From an uncultured Lachnospiraceae bacterium (GTDB lineage: Bacteria > Bacillota > Clostridia > Lachnospirales > Lachnospiraceae): a DNA stretch of 8,495 nucleotides. Location of the stretch: contig CAMPAX010000093.1 of assembly GCA_946633495.1 (NCBI GenBank), positions 1 through 8,495 on the forward strand, read 5' to 3'. A model generated the notes under the pieces. That model made no database searches. It saw only the letters and a list, made by a program, of their open reading frames with translations, and had not been told where the DNA came from. Positions 1 to 7,900 of this stretch are shown piece after piece; positions within the stretch are counted from its first letter, which is position 1; each line of letters opens with the position of its first letter. The position numbers and the translations under genes were made by a program.

Positions 1-154
1 TCTGAGTCTGCGTTCCATACGGATTTTGCTGTGCTCCGTACGGGTTTCCTGTCTGTGACTGTGTTCCATATGGATTCCCTTGTGAGAATGGAGTTCCCTG
101 GGGTGTACCATTCGTCGGGTCACTGCCATACGGATTCATGTTCGGATCATCCAT
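1..154 (-). CDS. NPYG-repeat protein, N-terminal fragment (runs off window)
   Basis: This is the first 51 codons of a gene that continues past the left edge. The ATG at 154-152 is preceded by a strong AAAGGAGGTG ribosome binding site (GGAGG at 163-167, 8 nt spacing), which makes the start convincing even though the fragment is short. The visible protein is low-complexity and rich in Asn, Pro, Gly, Gln, Tyr and Thr, with four NPYG motifs at residues 7-10, 27-30, 37-40 and 44-47. There is no signal peptide or membrane segment in the visible part. From general knowledge, N-termini of this type in Lachnospiraceae often precede a membrane-anchored domain, but that part is not visible, so no function is assigned. 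It lies 121 nt downstream of buk in the same direction with no clear terminator between, so some read-through from ptb-buk is possible. Confidence 0.8.
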   Translation of the reverse strand, partial: MDDPNMNPYGSDPTNGTPQGTPFSQGNPYGTQSQTGNPYGAQQNPYGTQTQ

Positions 155-275
155 AGTTAACACCTCCTTTTACTTCGTATACATCTCCTGATTTCCGCAA
201 TTCATGCTTTTGCATTTCGCTGCTTCATCATTTCGCTGACTATTAACCACAACAGCTTCCGCATACAGGTGTATC

Positions 276-1340
276 TTAATACTCCATGGCTTTTTCTTCC
301 CCGTTCATAACGCGGAGGGCGCCCTGTGCCAGTGCCAGGAGCTCATCCTCGCCCGGATATACCGTTACGGGAGCGATAAACTTCACGCGGTTTGCGATCT
401 CTTCCGTTACATACTTTCCATAAGCTATACCGCCGGTCAGGATGATCTGGTCAACCTTGCCGGAAAGAACCGCACCCATGGAACCGATGTCCTTGGCTAC
501 CTGCAGAATGAAAGCATCAAATACAACCTTTGCGTTTGCATCGCTTTCTGCCATCTTTGCAACTTCGCGTGCATCATTTGTGTGAAGATATGCATTGAAA
601 CCACCGTTTCCGATGAGCATCTTCATGATTTCCTTCTTCTCGTACTTTCCGGAGAAGCAAAGATCCACAAGTGCTCCCGGAGGCACTGCGCCGGCACGTT
701 CCGGTGAAAATGCACCGTCACCGGAGAGTGCGTTGAATACATCCACTACCTTGCCGCCGGTATGGGCGCCGACCGAAACACCGCCGCCCATATGAACCAC
801 GATCAGGTTCAGGCTGTCATAAGCCTTGCCAACTTCCTTTGCATAACGCTTTGCCACTGCCTTCTGATTGAGTGCATGGAAAATGCTGACACGGGGAAGT
901 TCCGGAACGCCGGAAATCCGTGCGATGTCCATCAGCTCGTCAACTACTACAGGGTCAACGATATAAGACGGAACTCCGATTTCATCTGCGATCTCACGGG
1001 CCAGGATACCGCCCAGGTTGGAAGCATGCTCGCCGCCCAGTGCGATCTCCAGATCATGAACCAGAGCATCGGATACCGCATAGGTACCGCTGGGGATGGG
1101 CTTCAGAAGGCCGCCGCGGCCTACGATCACGTTGAAGCTCTTCACATCCACGTCCTTGGCAGCCAGGAAATCCAGGATCATTTTCTTCCGGAAATCCTTC
1201 TGATCTACGATCTTATCAAACTGCGCGATCTCTTCTGTGGTGTGACGCAGAGTTTCTTCAAACAGCAGTGTCTCATCCTCGAAGATACCAAGCTTCGTGG
1301 AGGTAGAACCCGGATTGATGATGAGTGATTTGATTGCCAT
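276..1340 (-). CDS. buk: Butyrate kinase
   Basis: The 354-aa product is a cytoplasmic butyrate kinase (EC 2.7.2.7) of the acetokinase/ASKHA family. It converts butyryl phosphate and ADP to butyrate and ATP, the energy-yielding last step of butyrate fermentation. Visible motifs are the N-terminal phosphate loop NPGSTSTK (residues 9-16), VGRGG (73-77), the second phosphate motif HMGGGVSVGAH (183-193), LSGDGAFSPERAG (205-217), the adenosine-binding stretch ILTGGIAYG (300-308), and PGEDELLALAQGALRV (329-344). The length is normal for the family and no key motif is missing. The ATG has an AAAGGAG site 7 nt upstream. It follows ptb by 51 nt on the same strand, the classic ptb-buk arrangement, and is presumably cotranscribed with it. 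A branched-chain fatty-acid kinase is the main alternative, since these enzymes overlap in substrates; the ptb partner favours butyrate. Confidence 0.97.
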   Translation of the reverse strand: MAIKSLIINPGSTSTKLGIFEDETLLFEETLRHTTEEIAQFDKIVDQKDFRKKMILDFLAAKDVDVKSFNVIVGRGGLLKPIPSGTYAVSDALVHDLEIALGGEHASNLGGILAREIADEIGVPSYIVDPVVVDELMDIARISGVPELPRVSIFHALNQKAVAKRYAKEVGKAYDSLNLIVVHMGGGVSVGAHTGGKVVDVFNALSGDGAFSPERAGAVPPGALVDLCFSGKYEKKEIMKMLIGNGGFNAYLHTNDAREVAKMAESDANAKVVFDAFILQVAKDIGSMGAVLSGKVDQIILTGGIAYGKYVTEEIANRVKFIAPVTVYPGEDELLALAQGALRVMNGEEKAMEY

Positions 1341-1391
1341 GATTGTTCTCCTTTATCTGACTAAACATATTCCATCGGTTTTATCTTCATC

Positions 1392-2315
1392 CTACTGTGC
1401 GTTCTTCTTCAGAGAATCCGCAACCAGTGCGCCAAGAGCCAGACTGTTTACCTTAACCTCAAAGGAATCTGATCTGGATGTGAGGATCACCGGTGCAGCG
1501 GTACCTGTGATCAGGTTGCCGTTCTTTGACTTTGAGAAATGAACCAGTCCCTTGTACAGGATATTTCCTGCATGAATGTTCGGGAACAGCAGTACATCGG
1601 CATCACCGACGATCTTACGTCCGGTCGCACCCTTATGCTGTGCTGCTTCAGGACAGATTGCAAGATCCAGAGAGAGCGGTCCGTCTACGATACATCCGGC
1701 GATCTCTCCTGCCTCGTTCATCTTTGTCAGCTGATCTGCCTCAACGGTCTCCGGCATCTTGGGGTTCACAACCTCAACGGCCGCCAGCGGAGCCACCTTC
1801 GGGTTCTCGATCCCGCACGCGTTACAGATCTCTACGGTGTTGCGGATGATATTTGCCTTATCCTCCAGTGTCGGATACGGAACAAATGCAACGTCTGTCA
1901 GGAAGAGCAGATGATCCACACCCTCCATCTCAAACACACAGACATGAGACAGGGGACGACCCGTACGAAGTCCGACTTCCTTGTCCAATACGCTGCGAAG
2001 GAAATCCTTCGTATCGATAAGACCCTTCATGTACATATCCGCCTTACCGTCATGTACCTGCTGAACTGCAGTCCGCGCTGCTTCGATGGGGTCCTTTACG
2101 TCAATGATCTCATAATCGGAAAGATTCATGGAAAGCTCGTCTGCGATGGCCTTGATCTTGTCCAGATCACCTACCAGGATACTGTCCGCGATCCCTTTCT
2201 CCTTTGCAGCCTTTACAGCCAGAAGAACCTCATTGTCCTGCGCAACCGCCACGGAAACCTTCTTCTTCGGGCACTGCTTTACCATAGCTAACAGATCATC
2301 AAAACTCTTGCTCAT
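1392..2315 (-). CDS. ptb: Phosphate butyryltransferase
   Basis: The 307-aa product is phosphate butyryltransferase (EC 2.3.1.19) of the phosphate acetyl/butyryltransferase family. It exchanges the CoA of butyryl-CoA for phosphate, feeding butyryl phosphate to the kinase encoded 51 nt downstream. It reads end to end like clostridial Ptb as I recall it: VAVAQD near residues 22-27, GIADSILVGD (41-50), KADMYMKGL (91-99), FLRSVLDKEVGLRTG (105-119), LLFLTDVAF (136-144), NPKVAPLAAVEVVNPKMP (171-188), VDGPLSLDLA (210-219), PNIHAGNILYK (245-255) and the C-terminal APVILTSRSDS (274-284). The frame stays open upstream to 2561, but the ATG at 2315 is chosen because the product then matches the family's usual length of about 300 aa, an AAAGGA site precedes it, and the extension would run through the promoter into the terminator region. 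A promoter candidate lies about 120 nt upstream. Confidence 0.96.
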   Translation of the reverse strand: MSKSFDDLLAMVKQCPKKKVSVAVAQDNEVLLAVKAAKEKGIADSILVGDLDKIKAIADELSMNLSDYEIIDVKDPIEAARTAVQQVHDGKADMYMKGLIDTKDFLRSVLDKEVGLRTGRPLSHVCVFEMEGVDHLLFLTDVAFVPYPTLEDKANIIRNTVEICNACGIENPKVAPLAAVEVVNPKMPETVEADQLTKMNEAGEIAGCIVDGPLSLDLAICPEAAQHKGATGRKIVGDADVLLFPNIHAGNILYKGLVHFSKSKNGNLITGTAAPVILTSRSDSFEVKVNSLALGALVADSLKKNAQ

Positions 2316-2433
2316 TTTCTTTGTCCTTTCTTTTTCGACAGTAAATTGACTTTCATACCGGAACCGCAGTGAAACGAATGATAACAGGTGAGAGTAACGG
2401 CCGGATCCTGTGCGAAAGCCCACAGATAGCTGT

Positions 2434-2462
2434 ATTTTAGCATCTTCCTTCTGCATATGCAA
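2434..2462 (-). promoter_or_regulatory. Candidate promoter for ptb-buk
   Basis: On the minus strand, TTGCAT (2457-2462) is followed after 17 bp by TAAAAT (2434-2439). The -10 has a TGn extension (TGC TAAAAT), which can compensate for the poor -35 (3 of 6 matches). It sits between the terminator of the upstream operon and ptb, where a promoter is needed, and implies a 5' leader of about 110 nt. A perfect 10-bp palindrome, TGCATATGCA (2452-2461), overlaps the -35 and could be an operator. The assignment is by eye only. Confidence 0.5.
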
Positions 2463-2563
2463 GCAGAACAACATGTATATCCCTGTGGGAGCAAGGTGCT
2501 TTCGGTCAGTCCCGGATGGGTTTCCCGGTCCTGCATGCGGATCGCCATATCCCGAAACCAACT

Positions 2564-2608
2564 AAAAACCGGCTCCGAAGATACTTTCATCCGTATCCTC
2601 GAAACCGG
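2564..2608 (-). terminator. Rho-independent terminator of the surface-protein operon
   Basis: Read on the minus strand, arms at 2593-2608 and 2569-2584 pair over 16 continuous base pairs (13 Watson-Crick, 3 G-U), with an 8-nt loop (2585-2592), followed at once by five T residues (2568-2564). It begins 22 nt after the stop codon of the 98-aa gene. It therefore marks the operon's end and insulates ptb-buk from read-through. Confidence 0.92.
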
Positions 2609-2630
2609 CAGATCCTCTTACATGGTTTTC

Positions 2631-2927
2631 TTACTTTGTACCTTTTCCTTTATCTTTCGGATCCGGCGTACTGAATGCCGTAAGAAGTGAGCTGGCAAAA
2701 GCAAGCCCGATGGCGATCAGAGACAATGTCTTCTCATAACTGTTCTTCTTAAGTGCCTTCTCATATGCGATCCGCTGCTTTTTGGCAGAACGTTTCTCCT
2801 TCTTCTGCTTTGGCGGCTTCGGTTTCTTTACCTTCTTTGTATCCTTTGCCTTTTTTGCCCGGACCACCTTATTCTTCTCCGGCTCCTTCGTCTCTTCGAT
2901 CTCTCCCTTTGACAATTGCTTTGCCAT
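2631..2927 (-). CDS. Small Lys-rich single-pass membrane protein, unknown function
   Basis: The 98-aa protein is of a family I do not recognise. Residues 1-66 are extremely basic, with 23 lysines and KKVKKPKPPKQKKEKR-type runs around 31-46, mixed with Glu and Pro near the start. One hydrophobic segment at about residues 68-86 (LSLIAIGLAFASSLLTAFS) is followed by a short polar tail ending in KDKGKGTK. By the positive-inside rule the Lys-rich part should be cytoplasmic and the tail outside. The start is well supported: GGAGG lies 6 nt upstream of the ATG. It follows the 135-aa membrane gene by 34 nt and is the last gene before a strong terminator, so it is probably cotranscribed with the two surface proteins. 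Low-complexity composition limits homology-based inference. Confidence 0.82.
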   Translation of the reverse strand: MAKQLSKGEIEETKEPEKNKVVRAKKAKDTKKVKKPKPPKQKKEKRSAKKQRIAYEKALKKNSYEKTLSLIAIGLAFASSLLTAFSTPDPKDKGKGTK

Positions 2928-2961
2928 AATATGCCTCCTGTTCTGTTCCTATGCTCCTACA

Positions 2962-3369
2962 TCAGAAGAAAAAGCTGAGTGCCGCGATCCCGGCGATCAG
3001 TATCAGCATCGGGATCGTTCCCCAGAGAAGCTCCTTCCTTCCTCTGGCATCCACCCGATCATTTCCGAGAAAACGGTGATAACCGTCCTTCTCCATCAGC
3101 TCCACTTCTTCGCCTGCCTCGTAAATGCACATGGCCGGACTGACTCTGGCATATACGGTCTGTCCGTCCTCCGCATCTATGGTAAGCTCCATATAACTCT
3201 TCCGGCTGGCACCTACATTGTCCTGCACCTTGTCCATACTCCGTATGGTTCCTTTTGTCCGGTTCCAGCCCTTCAGAAGTTTCTTTTTCTTATGCTGGCT
3301 CCCTGCGCTGGCCAGATACAGCTCCACACACAGTGCCATAATTATCACGATTGCCGCGATCTGTTTCAT
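2962..3369 (-). CDS. Two-TM membrane protein, DUF3592-like
   Basis: The 135-aa protein has a hydrophobic N-terminal segment (about 3-21), then a lysine cluster QHKKKKLLKG (25-34), a central soluble domain (about 37-107) and a C-terminal hydrophobic segment (about 114-134) ending in SFFF. The central domain contains TKGTIRSM, then YMELTIDAEDGQTVYARV and later GEEVELMEKDGYHRFLG. This order (membrane segment, 'TKGTI' strand, hydrophobic strands, 'GdeVev' strand, membrane segment) resembles DUF3592 proteins, whose function is unknown to me. The lysines after the first segment suggest that the central domain is cytoplasmic. Its ribosome binding site (GGCGGAAG) is weaker than its neighbours'. It lies 53 nt after the 494-aa gene and 34 nt before the Lys-rich gene, all on one strand, so it is probably cotranscribed. 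The family assignment is by pattern only. Confidence 0.85.
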   Translation of the reverse strand: MKQIAAIVIIMALCVELYLASAGSQHKKKKLLKGWNRTKGTIRSMDKVQDNVGASRKSYMELTIDAEDGQTVYARVSPAMCIYEAGEEVELMEKDGYHRFLGNDRVDARGRKELLWGTIPMLILIAGIAALSFFF

Positions 3370-3422
3370 GCTTCTTCCGCCTTAATCTGTAATCTTTATC
3401 CGGGCCCTTTTCGATGCCTGTA

Positions 3423-4907
3423 TCATGCCGCATCGTTATTCCCGAGGTTCCCGTGAGGTGTCAGGCAGACTCCTTTTCTGGAAAATACATAGTCCGTGCC
3501 GTCGATGGTAAGAGTTCCGCCGGCCATCATCGTTCCGTCTTCCTTCAGGTAATAATACTGCCCTTTATACGTTGTCCACCCTGTCAGCATCACGCCCTTC
3601 CTGCCAAAGCGGTAATAATGTCCATCGATCCGTACCCACCCGGTCTTCATCACGCCTGCCTCAGTAAAGTAGTAGGTCTTTCCGCTCTTCTTAAGCCACC
3701 CTGTCTGCATAATGCCCTTCGAATTGAAATAGTAGGTATTTCCATCGATCACTGCGCCGCGTTTTCGGATCAGCGCCCCGTCTTCTCCCAGGTAATAGAT
3801 CTTACCGCTCTTTTTCAGCCACCCTGTCTGCATCACGCCCCTGGAGTTGAAATAGTAAATTTTACCATCGATCTTCTGTGCTCCGGTCAGAGGTTTTCCC
3901 TCCTCGGAATAGTAATACTTCTTTCCATCCACCACCTGCCAGCCTGTCAGAACCGCTGCCTGCTCTTCCAGATACTGCGCGTAGCTGATCCGGCTCATGG
4001 GGTACGCCGCCGTAAAATCCTCTGTAAGGAAATCCGACCTTAGAAAATGATTGCTGTAATCATCCTCTCCGTAAAGATAATAATCTCTGTATCCGCCCAG
4101 ATCCCAGGTTGCGTCCAGATAATAGTAAACCGATCCGATCTTCACGATGTTCCAGGAATGGCTTCCTGATACGCCTGCATCATTTCTGGCATTTCCGCCC
4201 ACGATCCTTGCCTGAAGCCCGTTATCGACCAGCATCCGATAGAACAATGCGGAGATTCCCTGGCACACTGCCTTACCGGTAATAAGCGCCGCGTAGGGCG
4301 TAAACTGCAGCCGGTAATTCATGTCATTCAGGTGATCATAATCATACTCGATATGTTTCGTTACATAGTCATACAGCACGTTGATCTTCTCGGCGTCTGT
4401 CTTTCCCGACAGAGAGAGGCTCTTATAAACCTGCTGAAGCTTCGCTGTAACTGCCTGTTCTTCTTCCAGAGTTGTAAGATAATTCATCTGAAAATGAAGG
4501 TCGATATAATAAGTTCCGGCCATAATGTAACTAGATGTTCCTACCGAATATCCCCTTACTTCATTCTGAAGATAATCCCCCTCATCACCAATGCCCGTCT
4601 CGGCAAAGATACTGCTTATCATGTGTTCAAACTTTTCCTGATCAAGATCTTCTTTTGAAATGTAGGGCACCACAAAAGTGTCCTCATGGGCCTTGATCAT
4701 CTCTCTGGCTGCTTTTGCCGCATCCTCGATGGTATACGCCGGGTCTGCGGTCGCCTCTGTCACCGTTTCTTCCCCTGTCCCCGCCGCGTAAACATCCTTC
4801 GGCGGATACCCCACCAATATCAGGAACAACGACAGAAGAAGCATAAGGCCGGTCAGTTTCACAGTATGAGAGAAGGATCGATTCCCTCCCGGATCATAGT
4901 TCTGCAT
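3423..4907 (-). CDS. Secreted transglutaminase-like protein with C-terminal cell-wall-binding repeats
   Basis: The 494-aa exported protein has a hydrophobic signal segment (about 17-33) with a likely cleavage near VYA-AG (40-42). Residues 55-165 form an unassigned N-terminal domain, followed by a transglutaminase-like core (about 170-280). The papain-like triad appears intact: Cys215 in GKAVCQGIS, His250 in GSHSWN (with the usual Trp252) and Asp265 in YYYLDATWD. Residues 320-480 carry choline/glucan-binding-type repeats of about 20 aa (TGW at 321-323, 361-363, 402-404, 422-424, 442-444). There is no LPXTG signal, so the repeats are the likely means of surface attachment. In this superfamily the core may act as a protease, cross-linker or amidase; the substrate cannot be read from sequence. 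AGGAGG lies 6 nt before the ATG. It starts 28 nt after the 1079-aa gene and shares its core and repeat types with it. Confidence 0.93.
   Translation of the reverse strand: MQNYDPGGNRSFSHTVKLTGLMLLLSLFLILVGYPPKDVYAAGTGEETVTEATADPAYTIEDAAKAAREMIKAHEDTFVVPYISKEDLDQEKFEHMISSIFAETGIGDEGDYLQNEVRGYSVGTSSYIMAGTYYIDLHFQMNYLTTLEEEQAVTAKLQQVYKSLSLSGKTDAEKINVLYDYVTKHIEYDYDHLNDMNYRLQFTPYAALITGKAVCQGISALFYRMLVDNGLQARIVGGNARNDAGVSGSHSWNIVKIGSVYYYLDATWDLGGYRDYYLYGEDDYSNHFLRSDFLTEDFTAAYPMSRISYAQYLEEQAAVLTGWQVVDGKKYYYSEEGKPLTGAQKIDGKIYYFNSRGVMQTGWLKKSGKIYYLGEDGALIRKRGAVIDGNTYYFNSKGIMQTGWLKKSGKTYYFTEAGVMKTGWVRIDGHYYRFGRKGVMLTGWTTYKGQYYYLKEDGTMMAGGTLTIDGTDYVFSRKGVCLTPHGNLGNNDAA
3468..3950 (-). repeat. Cell-wall-binding repeat array in the 494-aa protein
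   Basis: Residues 320-480 consist of aromatic- and Gly-rich units of about 20 aa with a TGW...GKxYYF...GxM pattern, of the choline/glucan-binding type. Units of the form 'TGWLKKSGK-YYF' and '(K/V)IDG(K/N)-YYF' largely alternate, giving a period of about 40 aa. The unit at 381-390 (RKRGAVIDGN) lacks TGW. The corresponding DNA units are recognisably similar, for example the recurring CCATCGATC blocks on the plus strand. The ligand is not predictable from the sequence. Confidence 0.9.
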
Positions 4908-4935
4908 AGAGTTCCTCCTTTACTTCACACATTTT

Positions 4936-7900
4936 CTAATTCCGATTCAGACACACACCCTTCCGATCAAAGGTATATTCCACACCATCGATGAGGATCT
5001 TCGTACCTGCCACCATGGCGCCGTCCGTACCAAAGTAATACCATTTGCTCTTGTACTTTAACCAGCGGCTGCGGTTCATGATACCTTTGGTACTGAAATA
5101 GTAGATCTTTCCGTCGATCTTCACCAAACCGGTCTGCATGATGCCTTCCTCATTAAAGTAGAAGGTCTTTTTGTTTTTCGTCAGCCAGCCCACCGTCATA
5201 ACGCCTTTGCTGCTGAAATAATAAATTTTGCCATCGATCTTCCGGGCCCCGAAAACCATCCGTCCCATTTCATCGAAATAAAACGTCTTTCCTTTCTTTT
5301 TAATCCAGCCGGTCTGCATTACGCCCCTGGCGCTGAAATAATACCATTTCCCATCGATCTTCTGCACGCCTGTGACAGGGATCCCGGCTTTTGAGTAATA
5401 GTAGGTATATCTTCCTTTCTTTACCCATCCGCAGGGAAGCTTCGACGTAACCTTCTGCGCCACCAGGATCTTGCCGCAGACAGAGCAGTGAGATCCCTCG
5501 GTGAGACCGGCTGCCTCCGTCGTAGCAGGAACCGCCTCATCCACAACAACTGTATGTCCCTTTGCAGGGATCTTTACTCGCGTGGTAAGTCCGCAGTAAC
5601 CGCAGGTTACTTCTTTCTCCCCCGGCTCCTCACAATTTGCTTCCGTAATCACGTTTTCTGCGGTCCATCTATGATCACGTACGGTAAATGTTGCCGTCCT
5701 TTTAATTTCGGTACCGTCCGTGGTCTTCGCGGTGATCAGTGCCTGTCCGGCAGAAACCGCCGTAAGTTTTCCCGTCTCGTCCACGGTCATGACCGATTCA
5801 TTGTCCGAGCTCCATGCAAGGCTACGATTCAATGCATATTCAGGATAAATCGTGGGAGAAAGCTGCATCGTCTCGCCAGTACACATGGTTGTCCCGGAAT
5901 ATCCAAGGGATGCGATGGAATATACTTTAACTTCATCGTACACCGCTTTTACAGTGATATCCCGTGCCGGCATGTTAAAGCTGATCCATGTATCGTTCAG
6001 CGCACCCGATGTCAACGTCACATCCTCCGGGATCACCCAGTTCTTAAATGAGTAGCCATCCGTATATAAAAGATTCGTGGTCAGTTTTACCGTGGTATCT
6101 TTCAGAAACTCGCCCTCTGAAAGACCGGAGAATGTCCCGGAGCGGAACTTGCCTCCCTCGATGGTCAGTTTATAACGGGGATATCTCACCGTCACCTGAT
6201 ACTCTGCCTTGAAGCCGCCGTCCTTTGTGGTGGCTGTAACCACACAGGTTCCCTCACCCTGTGCCGTAAGGGTCGTGTCATTTACTTTTACCACGGAGGT
6301 ATTGCTTGAAGTATAGGTGATCTTCTGATTGCTTGCATTGGCCGGAACCACCTTGGTTCCCATGCTGTAGGTTTCCCCTTTTTCCTTCAGCAGAATCTCG
6401 GTCTGCCCCGGATCAATGCCGGTAACGCGGACGCTGCTGAAATGAACGGTTATATTGTCGGAGATGGAAGCCTTATTATCTATGGCATTCCATTCTTCCT
6501 CGGTGCCCGCATAGTAAATGTCGGACAGCCTGGAGGAGTTATAAAATGCATCCTCCGCAATGGAAGTCACGCTCTTCGGGATAGAAACGGAAACCAGCGA
6601 ATAACAATTGGCGAGGGCTTTGAAACCGATGCTTGTGACCCCGTCCGGAATCTCCACTTCTGCTACGGTAGACCCCCAGAAAGAAGCCTCCGGAAGTTCC
6701 TTCATGGTATCAGCGAGGATGATCTTCGGGATCCTGGTGTTGTAGAAGGGACCGACTTCATAGGTCGTTACAGATCTCGGAACCACCAGTTCCGGTGCCG
6801 AAAATCCCTGAAGCGCCAGCTCACAGATGGTTTCAAGCCCTTCCTCAATTACAAGCCGGTTCACCTTTGTATTGAAGAGGCACGCCAGCTCCAGCGTTTT
6901 GACATTGGACGGGATCACCAGCTGATCCAGGGTCAGACCATAAAGTCCCTCCCGGCCGATGATCTCCGTATTGGGATCGATCACCACCTCGGTTGCGGAA
7001 CGCAGGGTATAGAGCAGCTTCTTCCGTCCCGCGGAATAAAGCACCTTCCCCACCATTTCGTAACTTTCATTTGCCGGATCGATGGTTATGGTTTCCAGCT
7101 TTGTGGCGCCGTAAAATGCATCATCGCCGATACTTGTTATGGTTGCCGGAAGATACAGATTCACACAGTTGTCAGAGGGGAACACCGTAGCCTTTCCATT
7201 TCCGAACCCGGTAATGGTCTTCCCCTCTATCACAGAAGGAACCACTACATCCTCGTCAAATCCGTCATACTGATATACTGTATTCCCGGATACGGCGAAT
7301 CCGCCCTCCTCTTCATAGACACTTGCGCCGCGCGGACGGGTTCCGCCGTAGCCGGCCTCCCCGATATAATACTTTCCTTCGCAGAGTGCGATGACATTCC
7401 GATGACCGGAACCTGCACCGCCATCCTGATTCCCTCTTCGAGACCGGGCCTGAACGCCCACCTTCTCGCACATTGCCAAAATCGTATTGGTGCTTGCCCA
7501 GCAATCACCGCACTCATAGATCATCATGTCCTTGGCGGACTGGTAGTGCACACTGTAATCCGTATTCCGGCCCACCCATTTGGTGATGGCGGTAAATTTC
7601 TCCAGATCCGTCATGCCATCCGTGATGATCTCCGCCAGGGCGGAGTTCATCTTATTCTCAACATACATATTGGAATAGCTGGTCACATGAACCGTGATAT
7701 CCTGGGTATAATCACCGCAGGTCATGCGTACCACAGACGTTCCGGGATTATATCGGATCTCGATATAATCATAATCCTCCATCATTCCTGTGGAACCAAA
7801 GCCACCCTTCCAGTACCATTTTGTCGTTTTGGGAGAGATCAGCCCGTCGGAAGACACAACAACACTGCTTCCGGACGCCACATAGCAGGACAGCGTTCCC

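Noticed and set aside
196..258. Minus-strand 20-codon mini-frame and the small ATGC-AAAA-GCAT hairpin between buk and the NPYG gene
   Set aside because: There is no ribosome binding site for the mini-frame, and the hairpin stem is only 4 bp with no T-run, so neither a leader peptide nor a terminator is supported.
762..1328. 188-codon plus-strand frame opposite buk
   Set aside because: Same codon-register shadow of a well-recognised gene.
1539..2291. 250-codon plus-strand frame opposite ptb
   Set aside because: It is also in codon register with the sense gene and has no recognisable domains; ptb is unmistakable on the other strand.
2316..2561. 82-residue N-terminal extension of ptb from an upstream ATG
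   Set aside because: It would run through the candidate promoter and start at the terminator's edge, resembles nothing in Ptb, and the ATG at 2315 has a ribosome binding site and gives the family's normal length.
2312..2590. 92-codon minus-strand frame overlapping the ptb start
   Set aside because: It begins inside the terminator hairpin, crosses the promoter and has no coding-like composition or ribosome binding site that I could see.
3468..5430. CRISPR array suggested by regularly spaced repeats
   Set aside because: The repeats are in-frame protein repeats of about 60 and 120 bp with divergent copies and no unique spacers.
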